This document shows positions 41,545 to 53,307 of a DNA stretch of 64,000 bases, one piece after another (within the stretch, counting starts at the first letter, position 1; the number at the start of each line of letters is the position of its first letter). Both the position numbers and the translations under genes were made by a program. The notes beneath the pieces are model-generated. The model made no database searches, had not been told where the DNA came from, and worked only from the letters and a program-made list of their open reading frames with translations. This stretch comes from Oryzomicrobium sp. GTDB lineage: Bacteria; Pseudomonadota; Gammaproteobacteria; Burkholderiales; Rhodocyclaceae. The stretch spans positions 124,001 to 188,000 of the forward strand of contig NZ_JAJTBG010000002.1 of NCBI RefSeq assembly GCF_021287045.1. The letters run 5' to 3'.

Positions 41545-42597
41545 TCAGCGGGTGACGATGGTGGGCTTGAAGCCCAGGGCCAGGCGGATTTTTTCCGCCA
41601 CCCGGTCGGCTTCGCCCCGGTTGGCGAAGGGGCCGGCCTGGACGCGGTGGATGCCGCCGGCGGCGAAGATGCCCAGGCCGTCGAGCCAGTCCAGTTCCCG
41701 GGACAGGCGGGCGCGCAGGGATTCGGCGTTGTCGGCGCTGGAGAAGGCGCCGAGCTGGACGAACAGGTTGCCGATGGCCGAACTCTTGGCCGGCGTCTCG
41801 GCCCGGTTGAGGCGCTTTTCCAGCTGCTCCAGCTCGGCCTGGGCGGCCGGGCCCAGGTCCGGGCGGCTGTCGCCGGCAGTGGTGCTGGCGGCGGGCGCGG
41901 ACGCCGGCGCCGCGGCGGGGCGGACCGGGGGCGGCGGCGCCACCTGGGCGTAGGTCGCCCCGGCCGGCGGGAAGTCGCCGGGCAGGATGGATTCCACCTC
42001 CACCAGGGTGCTGCCGTTGTTGATGTAGCCGAGCTTGTAGGCGGCGGTGTAGGACAGGTCGATCACCCGGTCGGCGTGGAACGGCCCCCGGTCGGTGACC
42101 CGCACCACCACCGAGCGGCCGTTGGCCGGGTTGGTCACCCGCACGTAGGAGGGAATCGCCAAGGTCGGGTGGGCGGCGGTCATGGCGAACATGTCGTAGG
42201 GTTCGCCGATGGAGGTTTTCTGGCCGTGGAATTTCTTGCCGTACCAGCTGCCGATGCCCCGCGCCTTGTAGGGCTGCAGGCTGGTGTTGGGCACGTACTC
42301 CTTGCCCAGCACCACGTAGGGCCGGTTGGCGAAGCGGTGCAGGGGTTCCAGGCGCGGCACGGCGTCGGGCACCTGGTCCAGGTCGGCGGGAATCTCGTCT
42401 CCCGGGCCGTCGTCCTGATAGTAGCCGCCCCCCTTGCGCGCCGGGATCATGCGCTTGGCGCTCTTGCCCGGGGCCTTGGCGTCGGCGCCGTCGCCGCTGC
42501 GGACCGGCGCGCCGCCGCAGGCGGCCAGGGCGGCAGCCAGGGCGGAGGCGGCGCACAGGGCCAGCCAGCCGGGGAGGGCGCGGTCGGTTCGGCTCAT
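41545..42597 (-). CDS. rlpA: RlpA septal-ring lytic transglycosylase-like lipoprotein
   Basis: This 350-aa outer-membrane lipoprotein (lipobox in SALAAALAACGG) cleaves or binds denuded peptidoglycan at division sites. A double-psi beta-barrel runs from about residues 110-200: GIGSWYGKKFHGQKTSIGEP, MFAMTAAHPTLAIPSYVRVT and RVTDRGPFHADRVIDLS, keeping the Glu and Asp of the catalytic pair. A Pro/Ala linker leads to a C-terminal SPOR domain (NLFVQLGAFSSADNAESLRA to RVQAGPFANRGEADRVAEKI). Its start overlaps the rodA stop by 4 bp. It is the last gene of the mre cluster. Confidence 0.93.
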   Translation of the reverse strand: MSRTDRALPGWLALCAASALAAALAACGGAPVRSGDGADAKAPGKSAKRMIPARKGGGYYQDDGPGDEIPADLDQVPDAVPRLEPLHRFANRPYVVLGKEYVPNTSLQPYKARGIGSWYGKKFHGQKTSIGEPYDMFAMTAAHPTLAIPSYVRVTNPANGRSVVVRVTDRGPFHADRVIDLSYTAAYKLGYINNGSTLVEVESILPGDFPPAGATYAQVAPPPPVRPAAAPASAPAASTTAGDSRPDLGPAAQAELEQLEKRLNRAETPAKSSAIGNLFVQLGAFSSADNAESLRARLSRELDWLDGLGIFAAGGIHRVQAGPFANRGEADRVAEKIRLALGFKPTIVTR

Positions 42598-43697
42598 TTC
42601 TTCACCAGCATGCGGTGGGTCTGGATGCTCATCAGGATGCCCAGGCCCAGGGCGAAGGTTACCAGAGCGGTCCCGCCGTAGGACATGAACGGCAGGGGCA
42701 CCCCCACCACCGGCAGGATGCCCGAGACCATGCCCATGTTCACGAACACGCAGGTGAAGAACGAGCCGGTGACGGCGGCGGCGAGCAGGCGCGAGAACAG
42801 GGTCGGGGCGTTGGTGGCGATCACCAGGCAGCGGCCGATGAGCAGGAAGTAGAGCACCAGCAGGACGATGTTGCCGACCAGGCCCCACTCTTCGGAGAAC
42901 ACCGCGAAGATGAAGTCGGTGTGGCGCTCCGGGATGAACTCCAGGTGGGTCTGGGTGCCGTTGAGCCAGCCCTTGCCCAGGGCGCCGCCGGAGCCGATGG
43001 CGATGGTGGACTGGATGATGTGGTAGCCCGCCCCCAGGGGGTCGGAACTGGGATCGAGCAGGGTCAGCACGCGCTTGCGCTGGTAGTCGTGCAGCACGTT
43101 CCAGAGAAAGGGCAGGGCCGAGGCGCCGGCGACCAGCAGGCCCACCAGCACCTTCCACGACAGGCCGGCGAAGAAGATGACGAAGAAGCCCGCCGCCCCC
43201 ACCAGGATCGCCGTGCCCAGGTCGGGCTGCTTGGCGATCAGGCCGAAGGGCACCGCCAGGATCAGGGCCGCCACCACGTAGTGCTTGAGCCTGAGCGCCG
43301 CCTCGTGCTTGTGGAAGTACCAGGCCAGCATCAGCGGCATGGCGATCTTCATGATCTCGGAGGGCTGGATGCGGGTGAAGCCGATGGACAGCCAGCGCCG
43401 CGCGCCGTTGACCTTGACGCCGAAGAGGAAGACCAGCACCAGCAGCGCCAGGCCGACCACGTAGAGCGGCACGGCGAAGCGCATCAGGGTAGTGGGCGGG
43501 GTGCGGGCCACCAGCCACATCACGGCGAAGGCGGTGGTGATGTTGAGGATCTGGCTGGGCACCCGGGACAGGGTGGTGTAGGTGGCCGAATAGACGGTGG
43601 AGGTGCCGATCAGCAGCAGCAGCCCGGCGATCACCAGCAGGGGGCCGTCCAGGTGCTCGGACAGGCGGTTGAGGATGCGGTTAATGAGCGTCGGCAC
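42594..43697 (-). CDS. rodA: Rod-shape peptidoglycan polymerase RodA (SEDS family)
   Basis: This 367-aa polytopic inner-membrane glycosyltransferase polymerises lipid II for cell elongation together with PBP2. SEDS signatures are visible: GARRWLSIGFTRIQPSEIMK, KQPDLGTAILVGAAGFFVIF, FIPERHTDFIFAVFSEEWGL and the C-terminal LPFMSYGGTALVTFALGLGI. The start is a GTG after GGGAGAAGAAA that lies inside the end of mrdA (17-bp overlap). Gene order mrdA-rodA-rlpA is the classic arrangement. Confidence 0.95.
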   Translation of the reverse strand: MPTLINRILNRLSEHLDGPLLVIAGLLLLIGTSTVYSATYTTLSRVPSQILNITTAFAVMWLVARTPPTTLMRFAVPLYVVGLALLVLVFLFGVKVNGARRWLSIGFTRIQPSEIMKIAMPLMLAWYFHKHEAALRLKHYVVAALILAVPFGLIAKQPDLGTAILVGAAGFFVIFFAGLSWKVLVGLLVAGASALPFLWNVLHDYQRKRVLTLLDPSSDPLGAGYHIIQSTIAIGSGGALGKGWLNGTQTHLEFIPERHTDFIFAVFSEEWGLVGNIVLLVLYFLLIGRCLVIATNAPTLFSRLLAAAVTGSFFTCVFVNMGMVSGILPVVGVPLPFMSYGGTALVTFALGLGILMSIQTHRMLVKK

Positions 43698-45582
43698 TTT
43701 CTTCTCCCGAGGAGTCCTCGGCCGCCGGGCCCTTGGCCTCTTTGCCGGACAGGTAATAGTCGAGCACCTGGCGGGCGATCGGCGCCGCCGACTGGGCGCC
43801 GAAGCCGCCGTTTTCCACCAGCACCGCCAGGGCGATCTTGGGGTGGTCCACCGGGGCGAAGGCAATGAACAGGGCGTGGTCGCGCAACCGCTCGTGGGTA
43901 GCCGATTCCTTGTAGTTGCCGCCCTTGAGCGAGAACACCTGGGCAGTGCCGGTCTTACCGGCGGATTCGTAGGCGGCCCCGGCAAAGGCCCGGGCGCCGG
44001 TGCCTTCCTTCATCACCCCGACCATGGCGTGCTTGATGGTGTCGATGTTCTGCTGCTTGAAGGGGAGGCTGCGCAGGGGCTTGGGCTCGACCATGCGCTT
44101 TTCGCCGGTGCGGGTGTCGGTGATGTATTTGACCAGGTGCGGCTTGTACATCACCCCGTTGTTGGCCAGGGTGGCGGTGGCCACCGCCAGCTGCAACGGG
44201 GTGTAGGCGTTGTAGCCCTGGCCGATGCCGATGGAGATGGTCTCGCCGGCGAACCACTTCTGCTGTTCGGGGCGCTTGAAGCGGCGCTTCTTCCATTCCG
44301 GCGAGGGCAACACCCCCACCGACTCGCCGGCGATGTCGATGCCGGTGACCTGGCCAAAGCCGAGCTGCTTCATGAAGCCGGCGATGTTGTCGATGCCCAT
44401 GTCGTTGGCCAGGATGTAGTAGTAGGTGTCGCAGGACTGCACGATGGACTTGTACATGTCCACCATGCCGTGGCCGCCCTTCTTGTCGTCGCGGAACTGG
44501 TGGCCGCCGAAGTTGAAGTAGCCCGGGTCGGCGATGGCCTGGGCCGGGGTGCGCTTGCCGGTTTCCAGGGCGGCCAGGGCCATGAACGGCTTGAAGGTGG
44601 AGCCCGGCGGGTAGGCGCCGTTGAGGGCCCGGTTCACCATCGGCTTGTCCGGGGACTCGTTCAGTTCCTTCCAGCTTTGCGGGTCGATGCCGTCCACGAA
44701 CAGGTTGGGGTCGAAGGTGGGGGTGGACACCAGGGCGAGGATGCCGCCGGTGGTGGGCTCGATCGCCACCAGGGAGCCGCGCCGGTTGCCGAAGGCCTTC
44801 TCGGCCACGTCCTGGAGCTTGCTGTCCAGGGTCAGGGTCAGGTTGTTGCCCGGGACCGGCGCGGTACGCGCCAGGGTGCGGATGGCCCGGCCGCCGGCGT
44901 CCACTTCCACCTGCTCGTAGCCGGTGGTGCCGTGCAGGTCGAATTCGTAGTGCTGCTCCAGGCCGGTCTTGCCGATGTGCTCGGTGCCCTTGTAGTTGGC
45001 GCTCTGCTCGTTCTCCTCGATCCAGTCCACGTCCTTGGCGTTGATGCGGTTGATGTAGCCGACGGCGTGGGCGCCCAGGGCCCCCTGGGGATACTGGCGG
45101 AACAGGCGGGCCTTCACCTCGACCCCGGGGAAGCGGTAGCGGTTGGCGGCGAAGCGGGCCACTTCCTCGTCGGTCAGCTTGGTGCGAATCGGGATCGACT
45201 CGAAGTTCTTGCTCTCGTCGAGCAGCTTCTTGAAGCGGCGCCGGTCCCGGGGCTGGATGTCGATGAGGGTGGCGAGGTCGTCGATGGTCTCGTCCAGGTC
45301 GCCACTCTTGGACGGCACGATCTCCAGGGTGAAGGCGGAGTAGTTGCGCGCCATCACCAGCCCGTTGGCATCCAGGATCAGCCCCCGGTTGGGCATGATC
45401 GGGATCAGGGAGATGCGGTTGTCCTCGGCGCGGGTGGCGTAGTAGTCGTGCTGCACCACCTGCAAATAGAAGAAGCGGACGAACAGCAGGGTGAAGCAGA
45501 GCAGCACGAACACCCCGGCAAATCCGAGGCGGAAGCGAAACTGGGACAGCTCCCGGTCCTGGCTGGCGAAGTCGTGGGGCAT
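43681..45582 (-). CDS. mrdA: Penicillin-binding protein 2 (elongasome transpeptidase)
   Basis: This 633-aa inner-membrane transpeptidase cross-links peptidoglycan during elongation. One N-terminal membrane helix (LGFAGVFVLLCFTLLFVRFF) is followed by a dimerisation domain (NRISLIPIMPNRGLILDANG) and the transpeptidase domain with SxxK in GAYPPGSTFKPFMALAALET, SxD/SCD in SIVQSCDTYYYILANDMG and KTGT in ESAGKTGTAQVFSLKGGNYK. The length is usual for the family. It lies between mreD and rodA. Confidence 0.96.
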   Translation of the reverse strand: MPHDFASQDRELSQFRFRLGFAGVFVLLCFTLLFVRFFYLQVVQHDYYATRAEDNRISLIPIMPNRGLILDANGLVMARNYSAFTLEIVPSKSGDLDETIDDLATLIDIQPRDRRRFKKLLDESKNFESIPIRTKLTDEEVARFAANRYRFPGVEVKARLFRQYPQGALGAHAVGYINRINAKDVDWIEENEQSANYKGTEHIGKTGLEQHYEFDLHGTTGYEQVEVDAGGRAIRTLARTAPVPGNNLTLTLDSKLQDVAEKAFGNRRGSLVAIEPTTGGILALVSTPTFDPNLFVDGIDPQSWKELNESPDKPMVNRALNGAYPPGSTFKPFMALAALETGKRTPAQAIADPGYFNFGGHQFRDDKKGGHGMVDMYKSIVQSCDTYYYILANDMGIDNIAGFMKQLGFGQVTGIDIAGESVGVLPSPEWKKRRFKRPEQQKWFAGETISIGIGQGYNAYTPLQLAVATATLANNGVMYKPHLVKYITDTRTGEKRMVEPKPLRSLPFKQQNIDTIKHAMVGVMKEGTGARAFAGAAYESAGKTGTAQVFSLKGGNYKESATHERLRDHALFIAFAPVDHPKIALAVLVENGGFGAQSAAPIARQVLDYYLSGKEAKGPAAEDSSGEESADAH

Positions 45583-45619
45583 GGCAGGCGGATCTCGGGC
45601 GGGGTGGCGGGGCGCGGCG

Positions 45620-46141
45620 TCAGATGGGCCGGTTGGCGTCCCGCTCCACCGGTTGGTACTGGGGCAGCAGCAGCAGGTAGGTGACGGGCACCCAGAGCAC
45701 GGTGGCCACCAGGGGCGTGGCCAGGAAGTACAGGCTGGGCGGCTCGGCCCCGGCCCAGGCGCGGATGGCCAGTTGCAGCACCTCGGCTCCCACCAGGATG
45801 GGCAGGACGTGCAAGGCCTGGGTGAGCAGGGGGAACCACAGCACGCGGCGCGACAGGGCGGCAGCGGCGTAGGCCACCAGCACGTAGGCCAGGGCGTGCT
45901 GGCCCATCAGGCTGCCGTCGGCCACATCCATCGCCAGGCCGAGGACGAAGCCCCAGCCCATACCCACCAGGCGGGATTCGCGCACACCCCAGAAGCACAG
46001 CACCAGGGCCACCCAGTCGGGCACCCCGGGCCAGTTGCCGGTAGGCAGACAGTTGAGCAGGAAGGCCAGGATCACGGTCAGGTGCACGAACCAGGGCCGG
46101 GCCGGCAGCAGGATGCGGGACGAGGAGAAGGTCGGTTGCAT
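45620..46141 (-). CDS. mreD: Rod-shape-determining protein MreD
   Basis: This 173-aa inner-membrane protein has about five predicted helices (FVHLTVILAFLLNCLPTG, WVALVLCFWGV, GMGWGFVLGLAMDVADGSLM, ALAYVLVAYAAAALSRRV, LATPLVATVLWVPVTYLLLL). The GLAMDVADGSLMGQHALAY stretch is the conserved MreD signature. It scaffolds the elongasome with MreC. It lies 19 bp after mreC. Confidence 0.94.
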   Translation of the reverse strand: MQPTFSSSRILLPARPWFVHLTVILAFLLNCLPTGNWPGVPDWVALVLCFWGVRESRLVGMGWGFVLGLAMDVADGSLMGQHALAYVLVAYAAAALSRRVLWFPLLTQALHVLPILVGAEVLQLAIRAWAGAEPPSLYFLATPLVATVLWVPVTYLLLLPQYQPVERDANRPI

Positions 46142-46160
46142 GGCTATTCCTTGTCCAAAC

Positions 46161-47102
46161 TCAGTTGCGCCCCTGGCGGGCCTTCTTCAGCTTGTTGGAT
46201 TTGTTCATGGCCCGCTCGACGGCCTTGTCGTCCGGGTCGCTCTTGACCTCGGGCTCGGGCCGCGGCGGAGCGGTGGGGGCCGGATTAATCACCAGCACCT
46301 CGCCGTGCTGTTCGACCCCGGCCAGGGGTACGCAGATGATGCGGGCGAAGGTGTAGGAGGCATCGCGCTCGATGCGCACCACCTTGGCCACCGGGAAGCC
46401 GGCCGGGAAGACGCCGTCGAGCCCCGAGGTGACCAGCACGTCGCCGTTCTGCACGTCGGCGTTGGCCGGCATGTAGCGCAGCTCCAGGGCGCCGTTGCCC
46501 AGGCCGAACACCACCGAGCGCAGGCCGTTGCGCACCACCTGGACCGGCACCGCCTGGTCCTTGTCGGTGATCAGGGTGACCTCGGCGAGGAAGGGATAGA
46601 GCCGGGTCACCTGGCCGATCACGCCCACGTCGTCGATCACCGGCTGGCCCAGGGTCAGGCCGGACTGGCTGCCCTTGTCCACCACCACGCGGCGGGTGAA
46701 CGGGTCCCGGTTGCCGTAGATGATCTGGGCCACCTTGCCGCTGGTAGCAAGCCGCTCGCGCATGTCGAGCAGGCGGCGCAGCCGCTGGTTCTCGGTTTCC
46801 AGCTGCTGGACCCGGGCCAGGGCGGCGGCGTCCTCCAGGTGGCGGCGTTGCAGGTCCTGGTTCTCGCCCTTAAGGACGTCCACCGTGTAGAAGTAGCTGC
46901 CCACGCCGGTCATGGCGCGCAACGGGGCCTGGACCGCCTCTTGCAGGGGCAGGACCACGGTGGCGATGCCCTTGCGCAGTAGCTCCAGGTAGTGAAAGCG
47001 GTGGTCGAGGACCAGCAGCGACACGGACAGGCCGAGATAGATCGACAGGAGCGCCAGGGGCGCCGGGCCGCGCTTGAAGAACGGGGGCGGCTGATGGTCC
47101 AT
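46161..47102 (-). CDS. mreC: Rod-shape-determining protein MreC
   Basis: This 313-aa protein is anchored by one N-terminal helix (PLALLSIYLGLSVSLLVLDH). A periplasmic coiled coil (about residues 65-110, LKGENQDLQRRHLEDAAALA) follows, then the MreC beta-domains (GNRDPFTRRVVVDKGSQSGL, GVFPAGFPVAKVVRIER). A charged, basic C-terminal tail (AMNKSNKLKKARQGRN) extends beyond the fold. It connects the elongasome to PBP2 in the periplasm. Confidence 0.95.
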   Translation of the reverse strand: MDHQPPPFFKRGPAPLALLSIYLGLSVSLLVLDHRFHYLELLRKGIATVVLPLQEAVQAPLRAMTGVGSYFYTVDVLKGENQDLQRRHLEDAAALARVQQLETENQRLRRLLDMRERLATSGKVAQIIYGNRDPFTRRVVVDKGSQSGLTLGQPVIDDVGVIGQVTRLYPFLAEVTLITDKDQAVPVQVVRNGLRSVVFGLGNGALELRYMPANADVQNGDVLVTSGLDGVFPAGFPVAKVVRIERDASYTFARIICVPLAGVEQHGEVLVINPAPTAPPRPEPEVKSDPDDKAVERAMNKSNKLKKARQGRN

Positions 47103-47244
47103 CGGCGGTCAGGAGGAAACGGGGAGGGGGGAGAAAACGAAGCGGCGGCCCAAACGACACGGGCCGGGTGACTTGATCGTCCCGGCCCACGGGGTACCGC
47201 CCCAGGGAATCACGGTGTGCTCGCGCGGTGTCCGATACGCCGGA

Positions 47245-48558
<1,314 letters not shown>

Positions 48559-48846
48559 ATGTCTCTGACCCTCGACCAGGTCGCCCGGATCGCCCACCTT
48601 GCCCGCATCGAGGTGACGCCCGCCGAAAGCGAGGCCGTTCGCGACAAATTGAACGGTATTCTCGCCATGATCGACGAACTTCAGTCGGTCGACACCACCA
48701 ACGTCGCCCCCATGGCCCACGCCCAGGATCTGGCCCAGCGCCTGCGCGACGACGCCGTCACGGAAACCGACCGCCGCGCCGCCTACCAGGCCGTCGCCCC
48801 GGAAACCGAGGCCGGCCTGTACCTCGTGCCCAAGGTGATCGAGTAA
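48559..48846 (+). CDS. gatC: Asp/Glu-tRNA amidotransferase subunit C
   Basis: This 95-aa small subunit clamps GatA to GatB in the amidotransferase that converts misacylated Asp-tRNA(Asn) and Glu-tRNA(Gln). It matches GatC throughout: [40 protein letters not shown] and the LRDDAVTE segment. It is first in gatC-gatA-gatB, 3 bp before gatA. Confidence 0.96.
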   Translation: MSLTLDQVARIAHLARIEVTPAESEAVRDKLNGILAMIDELQSVDTTNVAPMAHAQDLAQRLRDDAVTETDRRAAYQAVAPETEAGLYLVPKVIE

Positions 48847-48849
48847 GCC

Positions 48850-50316
48850 ATGATCAACGCCTCCCTCAAGGAACTCTCGGCCGCCCTGGCCGACAAGCGC
48901 ATCTCCAGCGTCGAGCTGACCCAGCTCTACCTCGACCGCATCGCCCGGCTCAACCCGGACCTCAACGCCTACGTCACCGTGGATGCGGCGAGGTCCCTGG
49001 CCGCCGCCCAGGCGGCGGACGCCCGCCGCGCCGCCGGCAACGCCCATGCCCTGACCGGGGTGCCCCTGGCCCAGAAGGACATCTTCTGCGCCGAAGGCTG
49101 GCGCACCACCTGCGGCTCGAAGATGCTCGAGACCTTCGTCTCGCCCTACGACGCCCACGTGGTCACCCGCCTGGAAAAGGACGCCGGCATGGTGTCCCTG
49201 GGCAAGACCAACATGGACGAGTTCGCCATGGGCTCGTCCAACGAAACCTCCTACTACGGCCCGGTGCAGAACCCCTGGGACCGCAGCCGGGTACCCGGCG
49301 GCTCCTCCGGCGGCTCCGCCGCGGCGGTGGCCGCCCGCATGGCGCCGATCGCCACCGGCACCGACACCGGCGGCTCGATCCGCCAGCCCGCCGCCCTGTG
49401 CAACCTGACCGGCCTTAAGCCCACCTACGGCGTGGTGTCGCGCTGGGGCATGATCGCCTTCGCCTCGTCCCTGGACCAGGCCGGCCCCATGGGCAAGAGC
49501 GCCGAGGACTGTGCCCTGCTGCTCTCCGCCATGGCCGGTTTCGACCCCAAGGACTCCACCAGCCTGGACCGGCCGGTCGAGGACTACGCCCGCGACCTGG
49601 AGCAGCCCCTGGCCGGCCTGAAGATCGGCCTGCCCAAGGAGTTCTTCGCCGACGGCATGAACGCCGACGTGGCCCAGGCGGTCGAGGCGGCAATCGCCGA
49701 ATACCGCAAGCTGGGCGCCGAGATCGTGGAAGTGTCGCTGCCCAACATGAAGCTGTCGGTGCCGGCCTACTACGTGATCGCCCCGGCCGAAGCCAGTTCC
49801 AACCTGTCACGCTTCGACGGGGTGCGCTACGGCCACCGCGCCGCCGAGTACACCGACCTGACTTCGCTGTACAAGAACAGCCGCGCCGAAGGCTTCGGCG
49901 CCGAAGTGAAGCGCCGCATCCTGATCGGCACCTACGTGCTGTCCCACGGCTACTACGACGCCTACTACCTGCAAGCCCAGAAGGTGCGCCGCCTGATCGC
50001 CCAGGACTTCGCCGCGGCCTTCGCCCAGTGCGACGTGATCCTCGGCCCGACCAGCCCGGACGTGGCCTTCCGCGCCGGCGAGAAGGCGGCCGATCCGGTG
50101 CAGATGTACCTCTCGGACATCTACACCATCGCCGTCAACCTGGCCGGCCTGCCCGGCATGTCCCTGCCTTGCGGCTTCGCCCAACGCGACGGCAAGCGCC
50201 TGCCGGTGGGGCTGCAATTGATCGGCGACTACTTCAGCGAGGCCCGCCTGCTGAACGTCGCCCACCAGTACCAGCGTGCCACCGACTGGCACCAGCAGAT
50301 GCCGGAGGGCCTGTAA
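48850..50316 (+). CDS. gatA: Asp/Glu-tRNA amidotransferase subunit A
   Basis: This 488-aa amidase-signature enzyme releases ammonia from glutamine for the GatB active site. The Ser-cisSer-Lys triad is visible: Lys in [20 protein letters not shown], the cis-Ser in [20 protein letters not shown] and the nucleophilic Ser in [20 protein letters not shown]. Length and composition are standard. It is followed directly, with no gap, by gatB. Confidence 0.98.
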   Translation: MINASLKELSAALADKRISSVELTQLYLDRIARLNPDLNAYVTVDAARSLAAAQAADARRAAGNAHALTGVPLAQKDIFCAEGWRTTCGSKMLETFVSPYDAHVVTRLEKDAGMVSLGKTNMDEFAMGSSNETSYYGPVQNPWDRSRVPGGSSGGSAAAVAARMAPIATGTDTGGSIRQPAALCNLTGLKPTYGVVSRWGMIAFASSLDQAGPMGKSAEDCALLLSAMAGFDPKDSTSLDRPVEDYARDLEQPLAGLKIGLPKEFFADGMNADVAQAVEAAIAEYRKLGAEIVEVSLPNMKLSVPAYYVIAPAEASSNLSRFDGVRYGHRAAEYTDLTSLYKNSRAEGFGAEVKRRILIGTYVLSHGYYDAYYLQAQKVRRLIAQDFAAAFAQCDVILGPTSPDVAFRAGEKAADPVQMYLSDIYTIAVNLAGLPGMSLPCGFAQRDGKRLPVGLQLIGDYFSEARLLNVAHQYQRATDWHQQMPEGL

Positions 50317-51777
50317 ATGCAGTGGGAAGTTGTCATCGGTCTCGAGACCCACGCCCAGCTCTCGACCGTCTCCAAGATTTTCTCCGGCAGTTCCACCGCC
50401 TTCGGCGCCGAACCCAACACCCAGGCCGCAGCCATCGACCTGGCCCTGCCCGGCGTGCTGCCGGTGCTCAACCGCAAGGCCGTCGAATGCGCCATCAGGT
50501 TCGGCCTGGCGGTGGGCGCCGAGGTGTCGCCGCGCTCGGTGTTCGCCCGTAAGAACTACTTCTACCCAGACCTACCCAAGGGCTACCAGATCAGCCAGTT
50601 CGAGCTGCCGGTGGTGGTGGGCGGCAACCTGGTGCTGCAAGTCGGGCAAGGGGAAAACGCCTACGAGAAGACCGTACGCCTGACCCGGGCCCACCTCGAA
50701 GAAGATGCCGGCAAGTCCCTGCACGAGGATTTCCACGGCAAGACCGGCATCGACCTCAACCGGGCGGGCACGCCGCTGCTGGAGATCGTCTCCGAGCCCG
50801 ACATGCGCTCCTCGGCCGAAGCCGTGGCCTACGCCAAGACCCTGCACGCCCTGGTGCGCTGGATCGGCATCTGCGACGGCAACATGCAGGAAGGCTCGTT
50901 CCGCTGCGACGCCAACGTCTCGGTGCGCCCCAAGGGCCAGGAAGCCTTCGGCACCCGGCGCGAAATCAAGAACCTCAACTCCTTCCGCTTCCTGCAGCAG
51001 GCCATCGACTACGAGGTGCGCTGGCAGATCGAGACCCTGGAGGACGGCGGCAAGATCGAGCAGGCCACCGTGCTGTTCGACCCGGACACCGGCGAGACCC
51101 GGGCCATGCGCAGCAAGGAGGACGCCCAGGACTACCGCTACTTCCCGGACCCGGACCTGCTGCCCCTGGTGATTTCCGACGCCTGGAAGGCCGAGGTCAA
51201 GGCGACCATGCCCGAGCTGCCCGGCGAAAAGCGCGCCCGCCTGGAAGCCGAGTACGGCCTGTCCGCCTACGACGCGGCGACCCTGACCGCCTCCCTGGAA
51301 GTGGCCGACTACTTCGACGCCGCCCTGGCCGCCCTGGGCGCCGCCGGCAAGGCCCAGGCCAAGACCGTGGCCAACTGGGTGATGGGCGAGCTGTCCGCCC
51401 GGCTCAACAAGGACGGCCGCGAGATCGGCGATTCGCCCGTGTCCGCCGCCCAGCTGGCCGGCCTGGTGGCGCGCATCGGCGACAACACCATCTCCAACGC
51501 CATCGCCAAGAAGGTGTTCGAAGCCCTGTGGAACGGCGACGGCCAATCCGCCGACGAAGTGATCGACAAGCAGGGCTTGAAGCAGATCACCGACAGCGGC
51601 GCCATCGAGAAGCTGGTGGACGAGGTGCTGGCCGCCAATCCGGGCAACGTGGCCGAGTACAAGGCCGGCAAGGAGAAGGCCTTCAACGCCCTGGTCGGCC
51701 AGGTGATGAAGGCTGCCAAGGGCAAGGCCAACCCGCAGCAAGTCAACGACCTGCTCAAGGCCAAGCTGGCCGGCTGA
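50317..51777 (+). CDS. gatB: Asp/Glu-tRNA amidotransferase subunit B
   Basis: This 486-aa subunit phosphorylates and amidates the tRNA-bound Asp/Glu. The GatB core includes [60 protein letters not shown] and [18 protein letters not shown]. The C-terminal YqeY-like tail domain ends [18 protein letters not shown]. The ATG begins on the base after the gatA stop. Confidence 0.98.
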   Translation: MQWEVVIGLETHAQLSTVSKIFSGSSTAFGAEPNTQAAAIDLALPGVLPVLNRKAVECAIRFGLAVGAEVSPRSVFARKNYFYPDLPKGYQISQFELPVVVGGNLVLQVGQGENAYEKTVRLTRAHLEEDAGKSLHEDFHGKTGIDLNRAGTPLLEIVSEPDMRSSAEAVAYAKTLHALVRWIGICDGNMQEGSFRCDANVSVRPKGQEAFGTRREIKNLNSFRFLQQAIDYEVRWQIETLEDGGKIEQATVLFDPDTGETRAMRSKEDAQDYRYFPDPDLLPLVISDAWKAEVKATMPELPGEKRARLEAEYGLSAYDAATLTASLEVADYFDAALAALGAAGKAQAKTVANWVMGELSARLNKDGREIGDSPVSAAQLAGLVARIGDNTISNAIAKKVFEALWNGDGQSADEVIDKQGLKQITDSGAIEKLVDEVLAANPGNVAEYKAGKEKAFNALVGQVMKAAKGKANPQQVNDLLKAKLAG

Positions 51778-51816
51778 AGCCGCTTATCGGCCCGCACATC
51801 CGGCCGCCCAATGACA

Positions 51817-51840
51817 AACGCCAGCCCTCGGGCTGGCGTT
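51817..51840 (+). terminator. Hairpin between gatB and the convergent coiled-coil gene
   Basis: A near-perfect 10-11 bp stem (AACGCCAGCCC with GGGCTGGCGTT) lies 39 bases after gatB. T-runs are short (GTTGTCGTT on plus, GTTTGTC on minus), so termination strength is uncertain in both directions. Confidence 0.6.
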
Positions 51841-51897
51841 GTCGTTCGGGGCGTCGTGCTATCGCCCCACGACAACCGGATTGCGGCTGGGCCGGCG

Positions 51898-52596
51898 CTA
51901 CTGGCGCCCCCGGTCCACCCCCGGACCGGCCGTGCTCTGGGCGGGAGTCCGGCTGGTGAGTTCACGGTAACGGCGACGATCGTCGTCGAACTTGGCGCGA
52001 ACCGAATCCAATTCCTTCTTCTTGGCCTCGATGATCTCGGTCTGGGACTTGATCTCCGAGCTCACCTCGCTCACGTTGCGGCGCAGTTCCTCGGGCATCG
52101 CCTTCTTCTTGTAGAACTCGGCTTCGTCCTGGTAGCGCTTCTGTTGCTTCAGGGCGTCGGCCAGGCGGCCCTCGGCGCGCTTCAGCGATTCCTGCACGTC
52201 CCTCTCCCAACGGGCCTGGAGGAAGTCGATGTCCTTCTCGCCGTTGGGGTAGGTGTCGAGCAGGGCCTGGTCCTTGCGCCGCTGCTCACGCTTGGCCGCC
52301 TCTTCCTCCTTCTTGCGCCGGGCCTCGGCCTCGCGCTGGGCGCGCAATTCGGCGGAGATGGGGCCTTCGACCCGCTTCACCACATTGCCGCGCTCGTCCA
52401 GCTCGCGCCAGGCGTGGCCGACGCATTGGGGCGGCATCGAATCCATGCACACGGTCCGGCCGGAAGCCGGGTCCTCGCAGCACACCAGGCGGGTGCCGGC
52501 CTGGGCCGCGGCGGGCCAGACGCCTGCCGACGCGGCCGCCAGCGCCAGCAGCAGGGCCGGCGCCAATCGTGGGGTGGAACGATTAGCGGGCGACAC
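51898..52596 (-). CDS. Secreted coiled-coil protein of unknown function
   Basis: This 232-aa protein has a signal peptide ([20 protein letters not shown], cleaved near AQA), a short Cys-bearing head ([40 protein letters not shown]) reminiscent of DUF4124-type domains, and a long Lys/Glu/Arg-rich coiled coil (about residues 80-215) ending in a Pro-rich tail. I do not recognise the family with certainty. Its start overlaps the end of pyrE by 14 bp, so it is probably co-transcribed with pyrE. Confidence 0.78.
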   Translation of the reverse strand: MSPANRSTPRLAPALLLALAAASAGVWPAAAQAGTRLVCCEDPASGRTVCMDSMPPQCVGHAWRELDERGNVVKRVEGPISAELRAQREAEARRKKEEEAAKREQRRKDQALLDTYPNGEKDIDFLQARWERDVQESLKRAEGRLADALKQQKRYQDEAEFYKKKAMPEELRRNVSEVSSEIKSQTEIIEAKKKELDSVRAKFDDDRRRYRELTSRTPAQSTAGPGVDRGRQ

Positions 52597-53227
52597 CGTA
52601 GTTGGACCGGTAGCGGGCCACCGCGTCGGCGTGGGCGGCCAGGTCGGCGTGGTCGCCTAGGTAGGCCATCAGGTCGTCCAGGGTAGCCACCGCCACCACC
52701 GGGATGCCGTAGTCTCGGGTCACTTCCTGGACCGCCGACAGCTCGCCCTGGCCCCGCTCCATGCGGTCCAGGGCGATCAGCACCCCGGCGGGGGTGGCGC
52801 CGGCCTGGCGGATCAGCTCCACCGATTCGCGCACTGAGGTGCCGGCGGAGATCACGTCGTCCACGATCAGCACCCGGCCGGCCAGGGGAGCGCCCACCAG
52901 CACGCCGCCCTCGCCGTGGTCCTTGGCTTCCTTGCGGTTATAGGCGTAGGGGTAGTTCTTGCCCTGCTGGGCCAGCACCAGGGCGATCGAGGCCACCAGG
53001 GGGATGCCCTTGTAGGCCGGCCCGAACAGCACGTCGCACTGCAAGCCCGACGCCACCAAGGCCTGGGCGTAGAATTGGGACAGTTTCGCCAGCGCCTCGC
53101 CGTCGTTGAACAGCCCGGCATTGAAGAAGTAGGGCGACAGCCGCCCGGCCTTGGTCTTGAACTCACCGAAACGCAGCACGTTGCGTGCGACGGCGTAGGC
53201 GATGAATTCCTGGCGAAAATCCTGCAT
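52583..53227 (-). CDS. pyrE: Orotate phosphoribosyltransferase
   Basis: This 214-aa enzyme converts orotate and PRPP to OMP in pyrimidine synthesis. The PRPP-binding signature is in [20 protein letters not shown], and orotate-loop features are [40 protein letters not shown] and [18 protein letters not shown] chose the ATG giving [20 protein letters not shown], which matches the E. coli length of about 213; the frame is open 21 codons further up. It is divergent from xth with an 80-bp spacer. Confidence 0.97.
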   Translation of the reverse strand: MQDFRQEFIAYAVARNVLRFGEFKTKAGRLSPYFFNAGLFNDGEALAKLSQFYAQALVASGLQCDVLFGPAYKGIPLVASIALVLAQQGKNYPYAYNRKEAKDHGEGGVLVGAPLAGRVLIVDDVISAGTSVRESVELIRQAGATPAGVLIALDRMERGQGELSAVQEVTRDYGIPVVAVATLDDLMAYLGDHADLAAHADAVARYRSNYGVAR

Positions 53228-53307
53228 GAACCACTCCATTTGGCCCCCGACGCCGCGAAAAACGCAGCCGTAACGGGGGAAATTGCTCAAAAACCACTAA
53301 TCGCGCC